Below are positions 31,669 through 43,974 of a stretch of 64,000 nt of DNA, in pieces; position 1 is the first letter of the stretch; each line of letters opens with the position of its first letter. The notes beneath the pieces were generated by a model. That model saw only the letters and a program-made list of their open reading frames with translations, had not been told where the DNA came from and did no database searches. The stretch spans positions 1 through 64,000 of the forward strand of contig NZ_BBWK01000006.1 of the NCBI RefSeq assembly GCF_001463765.1, written 5' to 3'. A program made the position numbers and the translations under genes. The DNA comes from Aureimonas sp. AU4. Lineage in GTDB: Bacteria; Pseudomonadota; Alphaproteobacteria; Rhizobiales; Rhizobiaceae.

Positions 31669-31859
31669 GACATTCGTCGTCCGACTTCGCTCCCCGTCCG
31701 GCGAGCCTGCGGCCGCATCGCTTCAGGAAGCGTTAACCAGCCGGGCGGCCGGAAAGCTCCGGTCCAGCCTGTGCCATCGCGAGGCGACGAAAAAGGGGCG
31801 TCCCGGCGCCAGCCTTCCGATTGGCTCCAGGCTGTGACCGACCGGCATCGCGGAGGCCG

Positions 31860-32342
31860 TCAGGTGCGATGGTAGGGATGGCCGCTGAGAATGGTGGTCG
31901 CGCGGTAGAGCTGCTCGGCGAGGAGGATGCGCACGATCTGATGGGGAAAGGTGAGGCGGCCGAAGGCGATCAGGCCGCTCGCGCGTGCCCGCAACTCGTC
32001 GCCATGCCCGTCCGGGCCGCCGATCGCGAGCGCAAGGTCTCGCGCGCCCTCGTTGCGGTGCCGCGTGAGAAGGGTCGCGAACTCCTCGGAGGAGGGCGTA
32101 CGCCCCGTCTCGTCGAGCACGAGGAGCCGAGCGCCCTCGGGCAGGAGGGCGAGAAGGCGGGCGCCCTCGTCGCGCTTTCGCTCCACGACGCCGGCCGCGC
32201 GCGATTCCGCGATCTCCGACACGCCGGAAAAGTCAAGGCCGAGCGGGGCCCCGCTCTTGCGCAGCCGGTCGAGATAGCGGGCGGCCAGCTCCTGCTCGGG
32301 GCCGGCCTTCATGCGCCCGACCGCCGCGATCGTCAGTCTCAT
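31860..32342 (-). CDS. rlmH: 23S rRNA pseudouridine-1915 N3-methyltransferase
   Basis: RlmH methylates pseudouridine 1915 in helix 69 of 23S rRNA. The 160-residue SPOUT-class protein has MRLTIAAVGRMKAGPE at the start, LLVLDETGRTPSSEEFA in the middle and the SAM-binding knot AIGGPDGHG with LTFPHQIVRILLAEQLYRA near the end. The ATG at 32342 is 11 bp after rsfS. A 191-bp gap downstream, before the EnvC-like gene, contains no gene I can support. Confidence 0.95.
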   Translation of the reverse strand: MRLTIAAVGRMKAGPEQELAARYLDRLRKSGAPLGLDFSGVSEIAESRAAGVVERKRDEGARLLALLPEGARLLVLDETGRTPSSEEFATLLTRHRNEGARDLALAIGGPDGHGDELRARASGLIAFGRLTFPHQIVRILLAEQLYRATTILSGHPYHRT

Positions 32343-32352
32343 GCCGCCAAGC

Positions 32353-32835
32353 TTAGTGGACCGAAGCCTCGCCGGCCTCGCCCACGCTCCACATCTTCTC
32401 GATGTTGTAGAAGGCACGGACCTCGGGGCGGAAGATATGGACGATGATGTCGCCCGTATCGATCAGCACCCAGTCACCGTTCTGCAGGCCCTCGACCTTG
32501 GCGTTGCCGTGCCCGGCTTCCTTCAGGTCGCGCAGGAGGTGGTCGGCGACCGCGGTGACGTGGCGGTGCGAACGCCCGGACACGATCACCATGTGATCGG
32601 CCAGCGCGGTCTTGCCCTTCAGGTCGATGGAAACGATGTCCTCGGCCTTGGAGTCGTCGAGACTCCCGATCACGAGGTCGATAACGGGCCGTCCGACGGA
32701 AACGTCGTTGGCGGTCGCGTCAGAAGGCACGAGGGCCTTCAGTTCGGCGATGGCGTTCAGGTTAACCGTTCCTTCCGGTTGAGACGGGCAAGAGGTTACG
32801 TGCCCTTGCAAGAGTAAAAGGTGGCAAAGGAGCAT
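32353..32835 (-). CDS. rsfS: Ribosome silencing factor RsfS
   Basis: RsfS binds L14 and blocks subunit joining when nutrients are short. The family core starts at about residue 58 (LDDSKAEDIVSIDLKGKTALADHMVIVSGRSHRHVTAVADHL) and continues through GDWVLIDTGDIIVHIFRPEVRAFYNIEKMW, 160 residues in all. The N-terminal 25 residues are poorly conserved and the start is uncertain: ATG at 32835 lies 8 bp after nadD but lacks a good ribosome binding site, and an in-frame TTG at 32811 is possible. Confidence 0.92.
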   Translation of the reverse strand: MLLCHLLLLQGHVTSCPSQPEGTVNLNAIAELKALVPSDATANDVSVGRPVIDLVIGSLDDSKAEDIVSIDLKGKTALADHMVIVSGRSHRHVTAVADHLLRDLKEAGHGNAKVEGLQNGDWVLIDTGDIIVHIFRPEVRAFYNIEKMWSVGEAGEASVH

Positions 32836-32842
32836 GTCGGTT

Positions 32843-33496
32843 TCAAGACGCGGCCTCCGCCAGCTCGCGCAGCCTTGTGGACGACTGGTGAGATCTCGGG
32901 CCGTGCAGGAAGACCCAGGCCGGCGGATCGGCCTGTGCGAGGCGGGCCGCGTCGCGCTCCAGGAGGCGGTGCGGCTTGAGGGCGCGGGCGGCCGGCGAGG
33001 AGAGCAGCGAGAGCGTCGAGCCCGGCCGGTCCACCACCGCGATCGGCATGGCGCTCGCGATGCGGCGCCAGTCCTGCCATCGGTGGAAGGTCGCGAGGCT
33101 GTCGGCGCCCATCACCCAGACGAACCGCGTGGTGGGCCGGCGCCGGCGCAGCATCATCACCGTGTCGGCGCTGTAGCGCACGCGCCAGGCGGCCTCGAAC
33201 CCGGTCACCACGATGCGCGGATCGTCGCACAGGGCCTTCGAGAGCGCGAGGCGCTCGGCGAGCGGGCGCAGGCGGCCGTGGTCCTTCAGCGGGTTGCCGG
33301 GCGTCACCATCCACCAGAGCCGGTCGAGCCGCAGGCGCTGCAAAACGGTTTCGGCGACGAGGAGATGGCCCTCGTGCGGCGGATCGAACGAGCCGCCGAA
33401 GAGGCCGACGCGCCAGCCGGGGCCCGACGGCGGCAGCCGAAGCTCCTCGGCCGCGAGGGGCGCGGCCGGGGCGAGCGGGGCGAGCGGGCGTCTCAC
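32843..33496 (-). CDS. nadD: Nicotinate-nucleotide adenylyltransferase
   Basis: NadD makes deamido-NAD from nicotinate mononucleotide and ATP. The 217-residue protein has the nucleotidyltransferase motif [15 protein letters not shown] at about residues 31-45, a [14 protein letters not shown] segment and the C-terminal SSTRLREL (ISSTxIR motif). GTG at 33496 overlaps the proA stop (GTGA), which decides the start; the frame itself stays open far upstream through proA. The 28-residue Ala/Pro-rich N-terminal extension is longer than usual. Confidence 0.94.
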   Translation of the reverse strand: MRRPLAPLAPAAPLAAEELRLPPSGPGWRVGLFGGSFDPPHEGHLLVAETVLQRLRLDRLWWMVTPGNPLKDHGRLRPLAERLALSKALCDDPRIVVTGFEAAWRVRYSADTVMMLRRRRPTTRFVWVMGADSLATFHRWQDWRRIASAMPIAVVDRPGSTLSLLSSPAARALKPHRLLERDAARLAQADPPAWVFLHGPRSHQSSTRLRELAEAAS

Positions 33497-34753
33497 GGTC
33501 GCGTCTGGCCGTTGCCGGAAACGCGGTAGTTGAACGTCGTCAGCTGCTCCACGCCGACCGGCCCGCGCGCGTGCATCTTGCCGGTCGCGATTCCGATCTC
33601 TCCGCCGAAGCCGAACTCGCCGCCGTCGGCGAACTGCGTCGAGGCGTTGTGGAGGAGGATCGCGGAATCGACATGGCGCATGAAGCGGTCGGCCACCTGC
33701 TGATCCTGTGCGATCACCGCCTCGGTATGGTGCGACGAGTAGCGCTCGATGTGGCGGATCGCCCCGTCCACGCCGTCCACCAGCGCCACCGAGATCACCG
33801 CGTCGAGATACTCGGTGCGAAAATCCTCCTCGGTCGCGGGCAGGGCGCCGGGAAAGAGCGCCCGCGCCTCGTCGCTCGCGCGCAACTCGCAGCCGGCGGC
33901 CTGAAGGTCGGCGAGGAGGGGCGCGACGAGTTCGGGCGCCGAGCGGTCGATCAGGAGCGTCTCGGCCGCGCCGCAGATGCCCGTGCGCCGCATCTTGGCG
34001 TTGACGACGATGCGGCGCGCCATGGCGAGGTCGGCCGAGCGGTCGACATAGACGTGGCAGAGCCCCTCGAGATGGGCGAAGACCGGCACGCGCGCCTCGC
34101 GCTGCACGCGCTCCACCAGCGAGCGGCCGCCGCGCGGCACGATGACGTCGATCGAGCCGCCGAGCCCCGCGAGCATCGCGCCCACCGCCGCGCGGTCGCG
34201 GGTGGGCACGAGCTGGATCGCGTCGCGCGGCAGGCCGGCGGCTTCCAGCCCGCGCACCAGCGCGGCGTGGATCGCGGCGGACGAGCGCGAGGAGTCCGAG
34301 CCGCCGCGCAGGATCACCGCGTTGCCGGCCTTGAGGCACAGCGCGCCGGCATCGGCCGTGACGTTCGGGCGGCTCTCGTAGATCACGCCGACGACGCCGA
34401 GCGGCGTGCGCACGCGGCGGATCACGAGCCCGTTCGGCCGCGTCCATTCCGCTGCGACCGAGCCGACCGGATCGGGAAGCGACGCCACCTCGCGCAGGGC
34501 GTCCGCGATGGCCGCGACACGACCCGCGTCGAGCGTCAAACGGTCGATCATCGCCCTGGAGGCGCCCGACGCCTGCGCCGCCTCGACATCCAGGCGGTTG
34601 GCGTCGAGGATCGTCGCCGCGTCGGCGTTCACCGCGTCCGCCATCGCGCGCAGCGCCGCGCTCTTGGCTCCCGGCTCGGCGACCGCGAGGCTGCGCGCGG
34701 CAGCGCGTGCGCGCTCGCCCATGTCGCGCATCGTCGCGTCGAGGTCGACAGCG

Positions 34754-34764
<11 letters not shown>
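33493..34764 (-). CDS. proA: Glutamate-5-semialdehyde dehydrogenase (gamma-glutamyl phosphate reductase)
   Basis: ProA reduces gamma-glutamyl phosphate to glutamate semialdehyde, the second step of proline synthesis. The 423-residue aldehyde-dehydrogenase-fold protein has catalytic Cys264 in [13 protein letters not shown] and [29 protein letters not shown]. It overlaps proB by 11 bp and nadD by 4 bp, forming a tight proB-proA-nadD-rsfS-rlmH run. Confidence 0.97.
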
Positions 34765-37032
<2,268 letters not shown>

Positions 37033-37092
37033 TTAACGCCCAAGCTCCCGAAGGGGAACCCAGCTATGGCGGATGGAGCGACCGCCGGCCGC

Positions 37093-37629
37093 TCAAGGAT
37101 CGTCGTGCGCGGCGAGCGCGCCAGCGCTCTTGGCGAAGGTGACGCGCGAGCGCGCGACCGGTATGCCCCAGAGCCGCACGGTGACGCGGTTCGCAAGCGT
37201 CCCGTCGCCGTTCGGCGTGATCTCGTGCCGGAAGCCGAGCCGTCGCCCGCTGCCCGGCGCGATACCGCTATAGTCGAGCCGCACGCCGTCGCCCTCATGC
37301 GTGCCCGTGACGGGCACCGGGGCGGCCAGCCGGCCGCTCTCGTCCTCGGTCTCGACCGTGCCCCGGATCGCGCCGCCCTCGTCGCGCAGCCGCCAGCGCT
37401 GAAGGCGCGGGCCTTCGGGAAAGCGGAAGCGCTCGTCGAGGACCAGCGTGCCGTTCTCTCGCCGTCCGGTGAAGCTCGCCGAGAAGCGCTCCCGGAAGAC
37501 CAGGAACGTGCGCGTCTCGCCGACACTGACGCTCGACCCCTCGAAGAAGCCGAGAAGATCGAGCGGCGCTGCCCGGGCGACGGCCGGCAGGAGGGCGAGG
37601 CACAGGGCGAGAACGGCCAGCCGTCTCAT
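37093..37629 (-). CDS. DUF3833-like exported protein
   Basis: The 178-residue protein starts with a signal peptide ([19 protein letters not shown], no lipobox Cys) and has the DUF3833 pattern: LLGFFEGSSVSVG, LDERFRFPEGPRLQRWRL, GTHEGDGVRLDYSGIAPG. Many family members are lipoproteins of unknown function; this one appears soluble in the periplasm. The ATG at 37629 overlaps the upstream acetyltransferase stop (ATGA). Confidence 0.72.
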   Translation of the reverse strand: MRRLAVLALCLALLPAVARAAPLDLLGFFEGSSVSVGETRTFLVFRERFSASFTGRRENGTLVLDERFRFPEGPRLQRWRLRDEGGAIRGTVETEDESGRLAAPVPVTGTHEGDGVRLDYSGIAPGSGRRLGFRHEITPNGDGTLANRVTVRLWGIPVARSRVTFAKSAGALAAHDDP

Positions 37630-38198
37630 GCACAGGCTCCCCAGCTCTTCAGCGCCGACCATGTGCGCCGGTCCATCCGGTAGCGTTCGCACGACACACG
37701 GCCCGCCACCAGCGACTCCGACAGGCCGGTCCCGCTGTAGCCGAAACCGCACTTGGCGATGACGCGACGCGAGGCCGCGTTCACGGCCCGGCAGCGCGCC
37801 TCCACCACCTCGGCCTCGAGCCCAGCGAAGGCGTGGTCGATGACGGTCTGCGCGGCCTGCGTCGCATAGCCCCGGTTCCAGAAGGGCCGGCCGATCCAGT
37901 AGCCGATCTCGAGTTGGCCGCGCCGCTCCAGTGAACGCAAGCTCACGATGCCGACCAGCGCCCCGTCCTCCAGCCGGTCCACCGCCCGAACCCAGTCGTC
38001 GGGCGGCGAGGAGATGTAGGTCTCGGCGTCGCGCAGCGTGTAGGGATGCGGGATTCGGGCCGTCATCTCGGCGATGCGACGGTCCTGCAGGAGCGCGGCG
38101 ATCGCGGGCGCATCGTCGAGGGAGAGGCCGCGCAGCGCGAGCGAGCGCGTGATCAGCCGGGGTGAGGAGGGTTCTTCACTGTCGGAAGGGGAGCGCAT
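37626..38198 (-). CDS. GNAT-family acetyltransferase (RimJ-like)
   Basis: The 190-residue protein resembles the RimJ/RimL group: [59 protein letters not shown] and [20 protein letters not shown] role in N-terminal acetylation or small-molecule acetylation is possible but unproven. The ATG at 38198 is used; an upstream start at 38249 would place the leader in the rpmA terminator hairpin. GNAT genes beside rpmA and obgE are common in Hyphomicrobiales. Confidence 0.85.
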   Translation of the reverse strand: MRSPSDSEEPSSPRLITRSLALRGLSLDDAPAIAALLQDRRIAEMTARIPHPYTLRDAETYISSPPDDWVRAVDRLEDGALVGIVSLRSLERRGQLEIGYWIGRPFWNRGYATQAAQTVIDHAFAGLEAEVVEARCRAVNAASRRVIAKCGFGYSGTGLSESLVAGRVSCERYRMDRRTWSALKSWGACA

Positions 38199-38218
38199 CG
38201 CCGAGAGCTTTCGCGGAG

Positions 38219-38259
38219 AAAAACGGAAGACGGGAGGATGGCGTCCCATCCTCCCGTCT
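38219..38259 (-). terminator. Intrinsic terminator after rpmA
   Basis: A 14-bp perfect stem (38228-38241 with 38246-38259; arms contain ACGGGAGGATGG) with a 4-base loop is followed, on the minus strand, by TCCG and TTTTT (38219-38223 complement). It separates rplU-rpmA from the acetyltransferase gene. Confidence 0.82.
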
Positions 38260-38334
38260 CGATCCCGTTTTCGCGTCTCGCGAGGGTCGAAGGCCGGGTC
38301 TGGTGGGACGCCGGCACTTCGAAGGCACCGGCTG

Positions 38335-38601
38335 TTACTCGGCGGCCTCGGCCTGCGGCACGACGGAAATGGTGGTGCGATTCGGCGTCTTCTTGAAGAC
38401 GACGGTCCCTTCCGAGGTCGCGAACAGGGTATGGTCGCGGCCGATGCCGACGTTCACGCCCGGGTGCCAGCGCGTGCCGCGCTGGCGCACGAGGATGTTG
38501 CCCGGAATGACGCGCTCGCCGCCGAACTTCTTGACGCCGAGGCGCTTGGACTCGGAGTCGCGACCGTTGCGGGAAGAACCGCCTGCCTTTTTGTGTGCCA
38601 T
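38335..38601 (-). CDS. rpmA: 50S ribosomal protein L27
   Basis: L27 reaches the peptidyl-transferase centre. The 88-residue product begins [28 protein letters not shown] without a cleaved leader, as in Gram-negative L27, and has [28 protein letters not shown]. It follows rplU by 124 bp, in which a 10-bp stem (38691-38715) may act as a weak attenuator. Confidence 0.98.
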   Translation of the reverse strand: MAHKKAGGSSRNGRDSESKRLGVKKFGGERVIPGNILVRQRGTRWHPGVNVGIGRDHTLFATSEGTVVFKKTPNRTTISVVPQAEAAE

Positions 38602-38690
38602 GGGAGTGCTCCTTGCATTCTGTCTTGGGCGACCCCGGGGCCCGGGGAACGGGCCGCGCGCGGGGCGCTCGGTGATCTCGATGGGAACGA

Positions 38691-38715
38691 GGCGGAGCCG
38701 CTAACCGGTTCCGCC
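38691..38715. repeat. Hairpin between rplU and rpmA
   Basis: GGCGGAGCCG and CGGTTCCGCC pair over 10 bp with one G-T wobble around CTAAC, 11 bp after the rplU stop. There is no strong T run on the minus strand, so partial termination or mRNA end protection is more likely than full termination. Confidence 0.4.
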
Positions 38716-38725
38716 CCGCAGAAAC

Positions 38726-39184
38726 TTACGCCTCGTCGGCGACGGTCTCGGTCTTCTTGCGCGACGCGCGGGGCTTCTTCGCGGCCTCGCCCGCCTCGTC
38801 GGCGGTGGCGACGGCCTCGGCGGCCGGGGCGGCGGCCTTCGCCTTCGCGGGCTTTTCGCTGGCCTTCGCCGAGGGCTGCTGGCCTTCGGTCAGGATCTCG
38901 GAGATGCGGATCATCGTCAGGTCCTGACGGTGGCCGCGCGTGCGCTTGGAGTTCTGGCGACGGCGCTTCTTGAAGGAGATGACCTTCGTGCCGCGCGTCT
39001 GCTCGACGATCTCGGCCACCACCGTGGCGCCGGCCACGAAGGGCGCGCCGATCGTGGTGCCGACCATCAGCACCTCGGTGAAGGAAACGGTGTCGCCCGC
39101 CTCGCCGGCGAGGCGCTCGATCTCGAAACGGTCGTTGGCGGCGACGCGGTACTGCTTGCCGCCGGTCTTGATCACTGCAAACAT
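38726..39184 (-). CDS. rplU: 50S ribosomal protein L21
   Basis: The 152-residue protein has the L21 core ([38 protein letters not shown]) followed by a 45-residue Ala/Lys/Glu tail, longer than in E. coli and typical of many Alphaproteobacteria. The ATG at 39184 gives the canonical start. The 153 bp upstream hold the promoter region; no clear leader structure was identified. Confidence 0.97.
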   Translation of the reverse strand: MFAVIKTGGKQYRVAANDRFEIERLAGEAGDTVSFTEVLMVGTTIGAPFVAGATVVAEIVEQTRGTKVISFKKRRRQNSKRTRGHRQDLTMIRISEILTEGQQPSAKASEKPAKAKAAAPAAEAVATADEAGEAAKKPRASRKKTETVADEA

Positions 39185-39337
39185 CAGGGTCTTCCTTGGG
39201 ATCGGCGCTCGGATCGGATCGCTCCGCTCAGGGCCGTCTTCTTGTGGTTCTTTCAGGATCCGGGCGTTCGGGCACGGCAAGGCGCGCGCCGGACAGGGTC
39301 CCGGACAGCGGCTGCATAAAGGCCGCCGGCCGCCGGG

Positions 39338-40987
39338 TCAAGCCTCGGGCGACCCTGCCGCGCCGGGAACTCCCGCGATCCGGCGCATGGCGTCGCGCGC
39401 GGCGACCTCCGCGGCCTGCAGCGCGCGATAGGCCTCGTGCTTGGCGTCGTGGAAGCGGCCCATCTCGCCGCCGGCCGGAACGATCGTCTCTTCGACGCGG
39501 CACATGCGGGCGGCGGCCTCGCCGAGGTCGCCCCTCGCCCCGGAGGCGACCGCACCCAGCATCGCGCTGCCGAGAAGCACGGGCTCTGCGGTCTCGGGAA
39601 GGGCGACCGCGAGCTTCGTCGCGTCCGCCAGGATGCGCCGCAGCAGCGCCGAGCGCGCGGCCCCGCCCGACACGACGATGCGCTCCAGCGCCACGCCCTT
39701 GCGCCCCATCGCCTCGACGATGTCGCGCGTTCCGTAGCAGAGGCCGCAGAGCGTCGCGACGAAGAGGCGGACGAGATCGTCCTCGCCCGACGCGAGCGTC
39801 AGGCCGCTGACCACGGCTGTGGCGTGCGGGTCGGCGCGCGGGGCGCGGTTGCCGAGATGGTCGGGCACGACATGCAGCGCGCCCGCAAGCCGCGCCGCTT
39901 CCTCGACCGAGCCGGCCATCTCGACGGCCCGCATCTCCAGGTGGTCGAGGACGCCGCGCCCCGCCTGCTCGGCCGCCTCGCGCATGGCGGGAAAGGCCGG
40001 GTGCGAGGCGACGACATGGTCGAGCGCCGCGCCATAGGCGGACTGGCCGCCTTCCAGCAACCATGTGCCCGGCAGCATCGCCCCGTAGTAGGGGCCCCAG
40101 ACGCCTCCGACGAAGCGGGCGTCGGCGGTGGTCGCCATGGCGCAGGCCGAGGTTCCCATGATGAGCGCGAGGTCCGCGCCGCTGCCCGCCACCGTGCCGA
40201 CGCCGCCGGCATGGGCGTCGATCAGCGGAGCGCCGACCGGCGTGCCGGCCCGAAGGCCGAGTTCGGCGGCGGCCGCTTCGCTCAATCCGGCGCCGACCGG
40301 CCGGGCGACGTCGAGCACCCGCTGTCCGATCCGCCGGAAGTCCTCGTCGGCCAGTTCCTCAAGACCGATCCGGCGGAAGTAGCTCTCGTCCCAGCGCCCC
40401 TCGTGCGCGAGGTAGGTCCACTTGCAGGTCAGCGTGCAGACCGAACGCTCGGGGGAGCCGGTGGCGCGCCAGGAGAGGAAATCGGCAAGGTCGAAGAAGT
40501 GGGCGGCCTTGTGGAACGTGTCCGGCCGGTTCTCCTTCAGCCAAAGGAGCTTGGGCGTCTCCATCTCCGGCGAGATGCGCCCGCCGACGTAACGCAGCAC
40601 CGGGTGGCCGGTCGCGTTGATGCGCTCGGCCTGCTCGATCGCGCGGTGATCCATCCAGACGATGATGTCGCGCGCGGGGTCCCCGGAAGGCCCGACCGCG
40701 AGCGAGCGACCGGCCTCGTCCAGAACCACCAGCGAGCAGGTCGCGTCGAAGCCGATGCCCCGGACATCGGCCGGACCGGCGCCGGACAGCGCCAACGCCT
40801 CGCGCACGCTCTCGCAGACCGCCTGCCAGATGTCGGCCGACGACTGCTCCACAATCTCGCCCGGCTCGCGCCAGATGCGGATCGGGCGCTTGGCGGTGGC
40901 TTTGAGCCGGCCGTTCTCGTCGAACAGGCCGGCGCGCGCGCTGCCCGTGCCGACGTCGACGCCGAGAAACAGGTCGCTGGAGGACAT
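39338..40987 (-). CDS. FGGY-family carbohydrate kinase, D-ribulokinase-like
   Basis: The 549-residue kinase has the N-terminal phosphate-binding loop GVDVGTGSARAGLFD and FDATCSLVVLD, VWMDHRAIEQAERINATGH, KWTYLAHEGRWDESYF and the FGGY C-terminal motif VVSGGAARSALLRRIL. These features place it in the FGGY/YpCarbK group, whose tested members phosphorylate D-ribulose. Next to a ribitol-dehydrogenase-like SDR (25 bp upstream), the likely reaction is D-ribulose to D-ribulose 5-phosphate. It is the last gene of the SBP-ATPase-permease-SDR-kinase operon. Confidence 0.85.
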   Translation of the reverse strand: MSSSDLFLGVDVGTGSARAGLFDENGRLKATAKRPIRIWREPGEIVEQSSADIWQAVCESVREALALSGAGPADVRGIGFDATCSLVVLDEAGRSLAVGPSGDPARDIIVWMDHRAIEQAERINATGHPVLRYVGGRISPEMETPKLLWLKENRPDTFHKAAHFFDLADFLSWRATGSPERSVCTLTCKWTYLAHEGRWDESYFRRIGLEELADEDFRRIGQRVLDVARPVGAGLSEAAAAELGLRAGTPVGAPLIDAHAGGVGTVAGSGADLALIMGTSACAMATTADARFVGGVWGPYYGAMLPGTWLLEGGQSAYGAALDHVVASHPAFPAMREAAEQAGRGVLDHLEMRAVEMAGSVEEAARLAGALHVVPDHLGNRAPRADPHATAVVSGLTLASGEDDLVRLFVATLCGLCYGTRDIVEAMGRKGVALERIVVSGGAARSALLRRILADATKLAVALPETAEPVLLGSAMLGAVASGARGDLGEAAARMCRVEETIVPAGGEMGRFHDAKHEAYRALQAAEVAARDAMRRIAGVPGAAGSPEA

Positions 40988-41012
40988 GGGGTGCGGCTCC
41001 TCGGCTGGGGTC

Positions 41013-41741
41013 TTACAGATCGACGCCGTGCGGCAGGATCACGAGGTCCCGGATGACGACGCCGGGCGGGCGCGTCAACATGAAGATCACCGCGTCGGCG
41101 ACCTCGCGGGCCTCCATCAGGCTCTTGTTGCGCTGGGCCTCCTCCAGCTTGGCCTTCGGCCAGTCGTCGATCAGCGGCGTGATCACCGGGCCCGGCGCCA
41201 CCGCGCCGACGCGCACGCCGTGCGGGATCAGCTGGCGGCGCACGGTGTGGACGAAGGCCTGCACCGCGAATTTCGAGGCGGTGTAGACCGGCTCCCAGAC
41301 GACGGGGATGAAGCCCGCGACCGAGCTCGTCACGATCACGTCGCCCCGCTTCTGCGCGCTCATGTGCGGCAGCACCGCCCGGATCGAGCGGAAGGCGGCG
41401 TTGACGTTGAGGTTCAGCATCCGGTCCCAGCTGTCGGGATCGCCCTCGATCACGGGCCCTCCGACATAGGCGCCGGCGTTGGCATGGAAGATGTCGAGGC
41501 CGCCGGCAAGCTCGACGACGCGGTCCGCCAAGGCGTCGACCGCCGGGCCGTCGAACAGGTCGAGGCGCAGCGGATAGGCGCCTTCGCCGATCTCGGCGAC
41601 CGCGCGCGCGAGGCGGTCCTCGGCATGGTCGATCAGGACGACGCGGGCGCCGGCGCGATGCATGGCGCGCGCGCATTCGAGGCCGATGCCGGAGGCCGCG
41701 CCCGTGATGGCGGCGACCTTGCCGGAGAGATCCTGGCTCAT
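41013..41741 (-). CDS. SDR-family oxidoreductase, ribitol 2-dehydrogenase-like
   Basis: The 242-residue protein has the SDR cofactor motif TGAASGIG at about residues 14-21, NAGAYVGG, and catalytic Ser-Tyr-Lys in VTSSVAG and YTASKFA. The C-terminal half ([36 protein letters not shown] and the end [11 protein letters not shown]) strongly resembles Klebsiella ribitol 2-dehydrogenase as I remember it. It would oxidise ribitol or a related pentitol to D-ribulose for the kinase downstream. Confidence 0.85.
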   Translation of the reverse strand: MSQDLSGKVAAITGAASGIGLECARAMHRAGARVVLIDHAEDRLARAVAEIGEGAYPLRLDLFDGPAVDALADRVVELAGGLDIFHANAGAYVGGPVIEGDPDSWDRMLNLNVNAAFRSIRAVLPHMSAQKRGDVIVTSSVAGFIPVVWEPVYTASKFAVQAFVHTVRRQLIPHGVRVGAVAPGPVITPLIDDWPKAKLEEAQRNKSLMEAREVADAVIFMLTRPPGVVIRDLVILPHGVDL

Positions 41742-41817
41742 GGGTCGGGTTCCTGGCTGGGATAAGGATCGGAAGGACGGGCGCCCGCAGCCGTCGGCCG
41801 CGGGCGGTGGGGAAGCG

Positions 41818-43071
41818 TCAGCCGCGGCCGTGCGAGGCGCGCGAGCGACGGGCGAGCGAGTCGACGATCACGGCCAGCGCGAGAACGCCGCCGAGGATCA
41901 TGTAGCGAAGGCTCGACGAGAGGTTCAGGAGCGTCAGGCCGTTCGATATGGCCTGGATCACGACGATGCCGAGCAGCGCCGAGTAGGCCGAGCCGCGCCC
42001 GCCGAAGAGCGAGGTACCGCCGATCACGGCGGCCGCGATGGCGTTGAGGTTCACGTCGCCCGTGCCGGCCTGCTGCGAGGCGGAGCCGAGGCGCGCGGCC
42101 GACAGGATGCCGCCGAGCGCGGCGAAGGTCGAGCAGAGCACGAAGGCGCTGAGGTAGATGCGGCGCACGTTGATGCCCGCACGTCGGGCCGCCTCGCGAT
42201 TGCCGCCCACCGCCATCATCGAGCGGCCCCACTGCGTGCGCGTGAAGAGGTAGTCCATGAAGGCGACGAGAAGCACGAACAGCGCGAACATCCACGGCAC
42301 GCCGCGCCCTTGGGCGAGGTAGAGGACGACGGCCTCCAGCGCGAGGCCGAGCGCGACCGCCTTGGCGACCACCACGCTGAGCGAGCCGCCGGTCAGCCCG
42401 GCCGCCTCGCGGCGACGCCGCGTCGACAGGCCCGACCAGAGAACGATCGCGGCGGGAACGAGGGCCAGCGCCACCGAGAGCCAGTTCGGCATGTAGCTGT
42501 TCTGCCCGAAGCGCACGAGCGGCAGGCTGAAGGGCAGGTTGATCGATCCCGAGCTGCCGAGGAGGTAGAGCTGGAGGCCGAGCAGCGCGAGGAGGCCGGC
42601 GAGCGTCGCCACGAACGAGGGCATGCCGACGCGGTTGTAGAGCGCGGCGTAGAGCGCGCCGACCGCCGCTCCGAGCAGCAGCGCGACGAGGATCGCGCCG
42701 ATCATCGGCCAGCCCTGGTTGATCCACAGGACGCCGAGGATGGCGGAGGCGAGGCCCGACATGGAGCCGACCGAGAGGTCGATCTCGCCGAGCATCAGGA
42801 CGCACACGATGCCGAGCGAGATGATGCCGGTGGTGGCGCAGTCGTAGAGAAGGTTGGAAACGTTGCCGGGCCGCAGGAAGACCGGGTTCAGCCAGGCGAA
42901 GATCAGCGAGATCAGTACGAGGCCGACGGCCACCGGGATCATGCCGAGGTCGCCCGAGCGCACGCGGTCGAGGAAGCCGCGCAGCGCGCCGGACAGGCCC
43001 TCGTCGTCGCGAACGCGCGCATCGGCGCGGTCGAGCGCGCGGCCGCGGGCGGAGTTGGGGTTCGCGCTCAT
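41818..43071 (-). CDS. Sugar ABC transporter permease (XylH-like)
   Basis: The 417-residue inner-membrane protein has about ten helices and the CUT2 permease signature: [20 protein letters not shown], a cytoplasmic loop [16 protein letters not shown], and [20 protein letters not shown]. Its length and the long cytoplasmic stretch near residues 210-225 ([11 protein letters not shown]) resemble XylH rather than RbsC. The ATG overlaps the ATPase stop (ATGA). Confidence 0.9.
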   Translation of the reverse strand: MSANPNSARGRALDRADARVRDDEGLSGALRGFLDRVRSGDLGMIPVAVGLVLISLIFAWLNPVFLRPGNVSNLLYDCATTGIISLGIVCVLMLGEIDLSVGSMSGLASAILGVLWINQGWPMIGAILVALLLGAAVGALYAALYNRVGMPSFVATLAGLLALLGLQLYLLGSSGSINLPFSLPLVRFGQNSYMPNWLSVALALVPAAIVLWSGLSTRRRREAAGLTGGSLSVVVAKAVALGLALEAVVLYLAQGRGVPWMFALFVLLVAFMDYLFTRTQWGRSMMAVGGNREAARRAGINVRRIYLSAFVLCSTFAALGGILSAARLGSASQQAGTGDVNLNAIAAAVIGGTSLFGGRGSAYSALLGIVVIQAISNGLTLLNLSSSLRYMILGGVLALAVIVDSLARRSRASHGRG

Positions 43072-43889
43072 GGGCGGGCCTCCTCTTGCGCCGCCAGACG
43101 ACCCGCGCGGCGTGACACGGCGTTCTCGGTGGCGCCGGTGATCGCGGCGATCAGGTCGTTGTGCGAATCATCGGGCGTGAAGACGCCGTTGTTGCGCCCG
43201 AGCCGCAGCACCACGATCCGGTCGGCGACGGCGCGCACGTCCTCCATGTTGTGGGAGATGACGATGACGCCGAGCCCGCGGTCGCGCACGCGCTCGATGA
43301 GGTTCAGGACCTCGGCCGTCTGCGCGACGCCGAGGGCCGCGGTCGGCTCGTCGAGCATGATGAGCTTGGGCTCGAGCAGCAGCGAGCGGGCGATGGCGAC
43401 CGTCTGCCGCTGCCCGCCCGAGAGCGAGGCGACGGGCTCGCGCACGGACGGGATGCGCGCGGCCAGCTCGTTCAGGAGCGTCCAGGCGCGCACCTCCATG
43501 GCGACCTCGTCGAGGTGCCAGGGATTGGCCTCGCGGCCGAGATAGATGTTGGCGACGACGTCGAGGTTCTCGCAGAGCGCCAGATCCTGGAACACGGTCG
43601 CGATGCCGAGGTCGAGCGCGGCCGACGGGCTCGTCAGCGCGACCTCGCGGCCCGCGAAGCGGATCGTGCCCGACGTCGGCTGGTGGACGCCGGCCAGGAC
43701 CTTGACCAGCGTCGACTTGCCGGCCCCGTTGTCGCCCACCAGCGCCACGACCTCGCCGGGATAGACGTCGAGTTCGATGTCGGTGAGCGCCGACACGGCG
43801 CCGAAGTTCTTGGACACGTTGCGCAGCGAGATCACCGGCTCGCCGCGCGGCGGCACCGGCGCGCTGGCGCCTCTTGCGGTCTGGGTCAC
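43068..43889 (-). CDS. Sugar ABC transporter ATP-binding protein (single domain)
   Basis: The 273-residue protein has one ABC domain: Walker A GDNGAGKST, signature LSGGQRQTVAIARSL, Walker B LIMLDEPTAALG and switch His in VIVISHNMEDV. It is half the size of RbsA/XylG-type ATPases, so it probably works as a homodimer. It is co-translated with the permease; the binding-protein gene ends 85 bp upstream of it. Confidence 0.92.
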   Translation of the reverse strand: MTQTARGASAPVPPRGEPVISLRNVSKNFGAVSALTDIELDVYPGEVVALVGDNGAGKSTLVKVLAGVHQPTSGTIRFAGREVALTSPSAALDLGIATVFQDLALCENLDVVANIYLGREANPWHLDEVAMEVRAWTLLNELAARIPSVREPVASLSGGQRQTVAIARSLLLEPKLIMLDEPTAALGVAQTAEVLNLIERVRDRGLGVIVISHNMEDVRAVADRIVVLRLGRNNGVFTPDDSHNDLIAAITGATENAVSRRAGRLAAQEEARP

Positions 43890-43974
43890 GGGAGCGGCCT
43901 CGCTGGGAAAGAGGGGACGGGAGGCCGGCCGTCGGCGCCGGACGGGCGCGGCGGCCGGCCGGGCGTTCAGCCGA